Shown here piece by piece: positions 60,220 through 64,000 of a stretch of 64,000 nt of DNA. A model generated the notes under the pieces. It ran no database searches. It was not told the origin of the DNA and saw only the letters and a program-made list of their open reading frames with translations. The position numbers were made by a program, and so were the translations under genes. Positions within the stretch are counted from its first letter, which is position 1, and the number at the start of each line of letters is the position of its first letter. The stretch is from assembly GCF_964340395.1 (NCBI RefSeq), contig NC_135558.1:21391371-21455370 (forward strand), given 5' to 3'. The DNA comes from Glandiceps talaboti. Its lineage: Eukaryota; Hemichordata; Enteropneusta; Spengelidae.

Positions 60220-63200
60220 AGTCTGTCTGTCTGTCTGCCTGTCTGTCTGTGTCATTGTTTTCTCGAACAAAATTTGGTGCATATATTATTTATGGTAATT
60301 GCTAGACCCTGACTCGGTTTGGTAAACATGCTATGAATATTACTGAGTAATTTGCATAATTAGGCTATATCTTAAGAATGCAAACTTCAAATGCAATATA
60401 CATACAATGACGATAACAAAGTCTGTGTGTGACAATGCCCGTGCACATTCCACTATTTTCATGTGCGTGTTCAGAACATGTAACTAACACAACTTTGTAC
60501 GTGTCAAGTGTACGCCTGCACGATAATGCTTTCGTACGAGAATACTTTCTAACGTGTATCTAAACCTTGCTGATACATAAATATAAGTTGGTAAATACTT
60601 CCTATATAACAAAGTGCACCGGTCCTGAAAAGTTTGTTGATTCAGCTTTTAGTTTCAATGACTAATGTGCATTGTTATTGCTTTCAGCAATTAGGCTATA
60701 TATGCAAACCCAACATAATTTGGAACATATCTTCATGATATCAAGATGCACACATGCCTCATAGAGCTTCATTTTAATGAGTCATTTGCATAATTAAGGA
60801 TTTTCAGTAATTAGGCTACATATTGAATGCATGCTGCAAACTCAACATAATTCATTACATACATTGATGGTAAGAAAGTCCATGTGCCTTAAAGTGTACT
60901 AATGTAGTTTTTACTTTTAATGACTTATTTGCGTAATGAAATGATTATCAGTAATTAGGTTACTACATGTACATACAGCAATCATAACAAAGCGCACAGT
61001 TTCTAAAAGGCTTTGTTATATAGCATGTTGTTTTAATGACTCATTTGCATAATTAATGATTAATTAATTATAGCCTAATCAATAATTAGGCTATATCTTA
61101 AAATGCATACTTGGTACACACTTCAAACATAACTAATCGCACATGTTCTGAAAGCTTGTTGAAGTAGCTTTTAGTTTTAATTTGAATAATTAATTATTTT
61201 CAGTAATTTGGCTATATCTATAACGAAAATCTAAAGACTTTGCCCTCTATGGGTTTAAATCTGGTACATCTTATGCATATTTGTCCTGTACAATATTCTT
61301 AAGGTATCTTCACCACCTTTGTAGTAGACAATGTATAACTATGTATTTCCAGCACTTTGTTACATCTTTCCATTCCAACTGTTGTTCATTGGCTAGTTTC
61401 TTCATCCTTTTTAATTGCTTAAGGCTATCCACTGTTTTATATACAATTTTACACATTTTATTGTATCTTTTTTTACTTGTAAATTGTCATCGATTTCTGT
61501 TTAGCTTACGATATTTACTAGGAACTCCCAAACGTTGGTGGCATACTTTCAAATCTATGTGCGATAGTGAAACAATCAGACGAATGTCCGTTTACTACTG
61601 TACTTGGGCCCTGACGTGCTCACTCAAACTCATATACTACAGAGTATGCAAATATAATTAAAAACTTGTTAACATAAAATGTTCATGGTCTAACAAAGCT
61701 ATACATAGCTGACGTTTTGAAAGTAAACCCTTCTGAGAGCTCACACTATTGAAAGTGCAGGAAATCTATGATGTATTATTTGGGAGGAGGAGGGTGGATT
61801 TCCATAATCTTTTAGTAATGATGAAAATAATACAACTAATACAAACAGGAAATGAAAGGATTCCGGTGACATCAAGGGTTACCATAAACAAACCTGTGCA
61901 ATGGGTTTTCCCATGGTCTTCCTCTCTAAGGCATATTTAGTAGCTTCATCCAATGCTCTCTGTGCAAGTCCAATGGCATTTACCGCTACCTTTGTCATAA
62001 AAACGAAAGAAATCACAGGTTGGACACTAGACAGCATCAAATCACTTAACCCCAAATATCACTATTAGATAACCCAATGTCAAGTTATTTAATAATCTTC
62101 AATTTTGAAGTCCACAATACACAATACGGTATGGTCTTTAATTATTTACAGAAACCTTAGCCTTAATACTTACTGGTGGTCTTGTCTTGTCAAAAGCTCC
62201 CATAGCAATCTTAAATCCAGCTCCTTCACCAATCAGTACATTCTCTTTAGGAACAACCACATCTTCAAATGTAACACCACGTGTATCACTACAACGTTGA
62301 CCCATATTAATCTCCTGTGGCAAATTTATACAAAATTTAATACAGAAACATAAATTTAAAACACCAAAGAGAGTTATATATACACACTGAATTGTAATGA
62401 AGAAAAGTAAAAATTAATTGGTAATCATTAATTGTGGAGCATTGTAACAACTGTATGTTTTACTTTGCATGTATCATGTAAGTGTCATGAATGTACAATT
62501 TCAACTTTAGTGGGTACTATAACATGATGATCCCGGGCTAAACATGTGTCTTTTTGAAATCTATATAATTACAAAATGAGTTAGCAGATTGGGTTGAAAT
62601 TTGATGGGAACGTTCTTATTGGTGTTTAGATTAAGAATTGTTCATAACATAAACAAATTACGTCTGGAAATATGTCTTTTTGGTCAAAAATCAATAATTC
62701 TAAACTACCAAGCAGATTGGGCTGAAATTTAATGGGGTGCATCTGGGCATGTGTAGATGGAGCTGTATTCACAACATGATAATTCCATCATGATCATCGA
62801 TATACAAATGTCAATTTTGGTCAAAAACTTATACCTTGAAACTGCATGGTGAATGAGGTTGAAACTTATTGGGGATGTTTCTGGAGAAGTTATCATGCAG
62901 TTATTGTTGAAATAATTATGAAACAATTGTCCCTAGCAACCATGACCACGCCCTTAGCAACAGCGATGATGATGATGCATATTACAAAGATAACAACAGG
63001 GATGGGTAGGTAAGTGAATAGATTCAAATTATGTATGCAAATATGCCTAGCAACAGGACATGCCCCTAGCAATAAGTAAATGGTCTATAGTGCAAAGATT
63101 AAAAGTGGGAAGATTCCAAAAGTGTATGCAAATATGCCTAGCAACAAGGCTACGCCCATAGCAACAGCTAAATACAGTTGGGCTACAACCCTATTGGCGC

Positions 63201-63934
63201 TATTGTTTCATTTTTATATGCAGAAATATTAAATTAATCCATGATATGGTTATAATCGCCTACTACTAGTGTTTTCAAAATTAATGGTTACCTTACAAAT
63301 TTTGCTTTCCAAGCAAGAAAGTTACTACTAGTGAAAGTCTCACTAAATAATATTAGTTCATTACCTTCCTACCCGGCTGAAGTCCTGGAGTATCTCTCTC
63401 AACAATAAACCCTGTAAAAGCTCCACTGGCCTTAGCCTTGGGATCTGGATGAGTTCTGGCCAACACAAAATACCAACTAGCCATACCACTATTTGTAATC
63501 CACATTTTCTGTCCATTTAACACATACTCATCTCCCTTTCTTTCTGCTCTGAGCTGAATTCCATTTACATCTGAACCAGCCCCTGGCTCTGTTACACAGT
63601 ACGCCTGAAACATAATATTATAAATAAAATAATACAATATACTTTATATCACAGATAGTGACGTATATGTAATTCCCTACATATTCCAGATATTTTATAG
63701 AACATAGGACAACTGTCCAGGAGTAATTAATTATTACTTTTGTTTAAGTCTTTACATGAAAAAAATATGTGTTTGTGACACTTCTTAAAGGTGTTACCCT
63801 TCTTAAGGATATTCATTACACAAAGATTTGTTAGAAGATCAATAATAACTTACACCAAGTAATGGCTCGTCTTGTAGTCTTCCCAAGAATTTCTTCTTTT
63901 GTTCATGGTTACCACTAAGGCATAATGGCATTTG
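59068..63934 (-). CDS. ACADM: Medium-chain acyl-CoA dehydrogenase, copy 3 (exons 6-11 only in window)
   Basis: Third paralogue, same strand as copy 2 and upstream of it. Exons in transcript order: 63854-63934, 63365-63604, 62174-62314, 61894-61989, 59624-59872, 59068-59148; sizes 81, 240, 141, 96, 249 and 81 nt match copies 1 and 2. Exons 1-5 must lie beyond the window. It keeps [35 protein letters not shown] (Cys in place of Asn) and the catalytic [10 protein letters not shown]. Its C-terminus is [10 protein letters not shown] rather than [10 protein letters not shown]. Introns are short (184 bp for intron 8), making it the most compact copy. No disabling change is seen in the visible part. 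Confidence 0.94.
59624..59872 (-). CDS. ACADM: ACADM copy 3, exon 10
   Basis: Encodes [20 protein letters not shown] through LMRDAKIFQ, with [16 protein letters not shown]. Clearly more diverged from copies 1 and 2 ([25 protein letters not shown]) than those are from each other. Confidence 0.96.
60085..60253. repeat. (GT)n/(CTGT)n microsatellite, intron 9 of copy 3
   Basis: GTGTCTGT units pass into a pure CTGT run with two single-base interruptions. It lies directly before the family C modules, as the CAGACA run does at 53494. Confidence 0.95.
60290..61230 (+). mobile_element. Dispersed repeat family C, tandem modules
   Basis: About five to six modules of roughly 130-150 bp, each with TTTAATGACT(C/T)ATTTGC, ATAATTA, CAGTAATTAGGCTATAT, a CTTCAAA or CAACATAATT segment and GTAGCTTTTAGTTTTAAT. 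Non-coding; fills about half of intron 9 of copy 3. Confidence 0.65.
61894..61989 (-). CDS. ACADM: ACADM copy 3, exon 9
   Basis: Encodes [20 protein letters not shown], then [12 protein letters not shown]. Donor GTTTGT. The start VAVNAIG differs from TAAGAVG of copy 1. Confidence 0.95.
62174..62314 (-). CDS. ACADM: ACADM copy 3, exon 8
   Basis: Encodes [33 protein letters not shown] and AFDKTRPP. It is a mosaic: 62211-62270 is identical to copy 2, while the following part toward the exon end matches copy 1. Confidence 0.96.
62520..63210 (+). mobile_element. Dispersed repeat family A, truncated copy A-7 (intron 7 of copy 3)
   Basis: Body with GCAGATTGGGCTGAAATTTA and three CTAGCAAC..ACGCCC(A/T)TAGCAAC modules, ending CTACAACCCTATTGGCGC. 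The hairpin end is missing. Unlike A-1 and A-3 to A-6 it is antisense to its host gene. Confidence 0.7.
63365..63604 (-). CDS. ACADM: ACADM copy 3, exon 7
   Basis: Encodes [15 protein letters not shown], then [13 protein letters not shown], ending PGLQPGRK. Donor GTAATG. Signature 1 is intact. Confidence 0.96.
63854..63934 (-). CDS. ACADM: ACADM copy 3, exon 6
   Basis: Starts [20 protein letters not shown] and ends QDEPLLG. Acceptor TTTCTGCAG, donor GTAAGT. It is the most 5' exon of this copy inside the window. Confidence 0.93.
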
Positions 63935-64000
63935 CTGCAGAAATAATGAAAGGTTACAGGCATTTGTCATATCTAATTTACATGGTTGAAATTAATTTAG

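Noticed and set aside
61281-61661. 126-residue frame in intron 9 of copy 3
   Set aside because: Low-complexity Leu/Phe/Ile-rich translation of AT-rich intron sequence, no homology recognised and no splice support.

Overview
The window is animal nuclear DNA. It is AT-rich and intron-rich, very dense in micro- and minisatellites, and carries dispersed non-autonomous repeats. No prokaryotic operon, CRISPR array or viral element was seen. The repeat style and a gene close to vertebrate MCAD suggest a marine invertebrate, perhaps a deuterostome such as a hemichordate or cephalochordate; the sequence alone does not settle this.

The only secure protein-coding content is a cluster of three paralogues of mitochondrial medium-chain acyl-CoA dehydrogenase (ACADM/MCAD family). 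Copy 1 is on + (coding 17093-28762, 11 exons, 431 codons). Copy 2 is on - (57813 down to 34582, 11 exons, 433 codons). Copy 3 is on - (exons 6-11, 63934 down to 59068; its 5' exons lie beyond base 64000). Copies 1 and 2 converge tail to tail; copies 3 and 2 are head-to-tail. Exon sizes and phases are the same in all copies except exon 2 (100 versus 106 nt). All three keep the catalytic Glu of the (Y/L)EGTSQIQR motif.

Layout: 1-16.9 kb is mostly non-genic, with a 34-bp, a 33-bp (15 copies) and a 32-bp (about 37 copies) minisatellite, a probable LINE 3' tail, long microsatellites and one weak candidate terminal exon near 1.5 kb. 16.9-28.8 kb is copy 1, 28.8-34.6 kb is a repeat-filled intergenic region, 34.6-57.8 kb is copy 2, 57.8-59.1 kb is a short spacer and 59.1-64 kb is the 3' part of copy 3.

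The most unusual signal is how repeats and gene parts intermix. Intron 4 of copies 1 and 2, and intron 5 of copy 2, hold minisatellites whose units contain the end of the preceding exon plus its 5' splice site. Copy 2 has an extra fragment of exon 10 with its donor, and copy 3 has its C-terminal codons and stop repeated in tandem. The copies are mosaics of near-identical and diverged tracts, which suggests gene conversion. Copies 1 and 2 share a promoter-proximal block with paired AGGTCA half-sites, resembling nuclear-receptor control of vertebrate ACADM, and intron 7 of copy 1 holds nine perfect TGACGTCA (CRE) palindromes.
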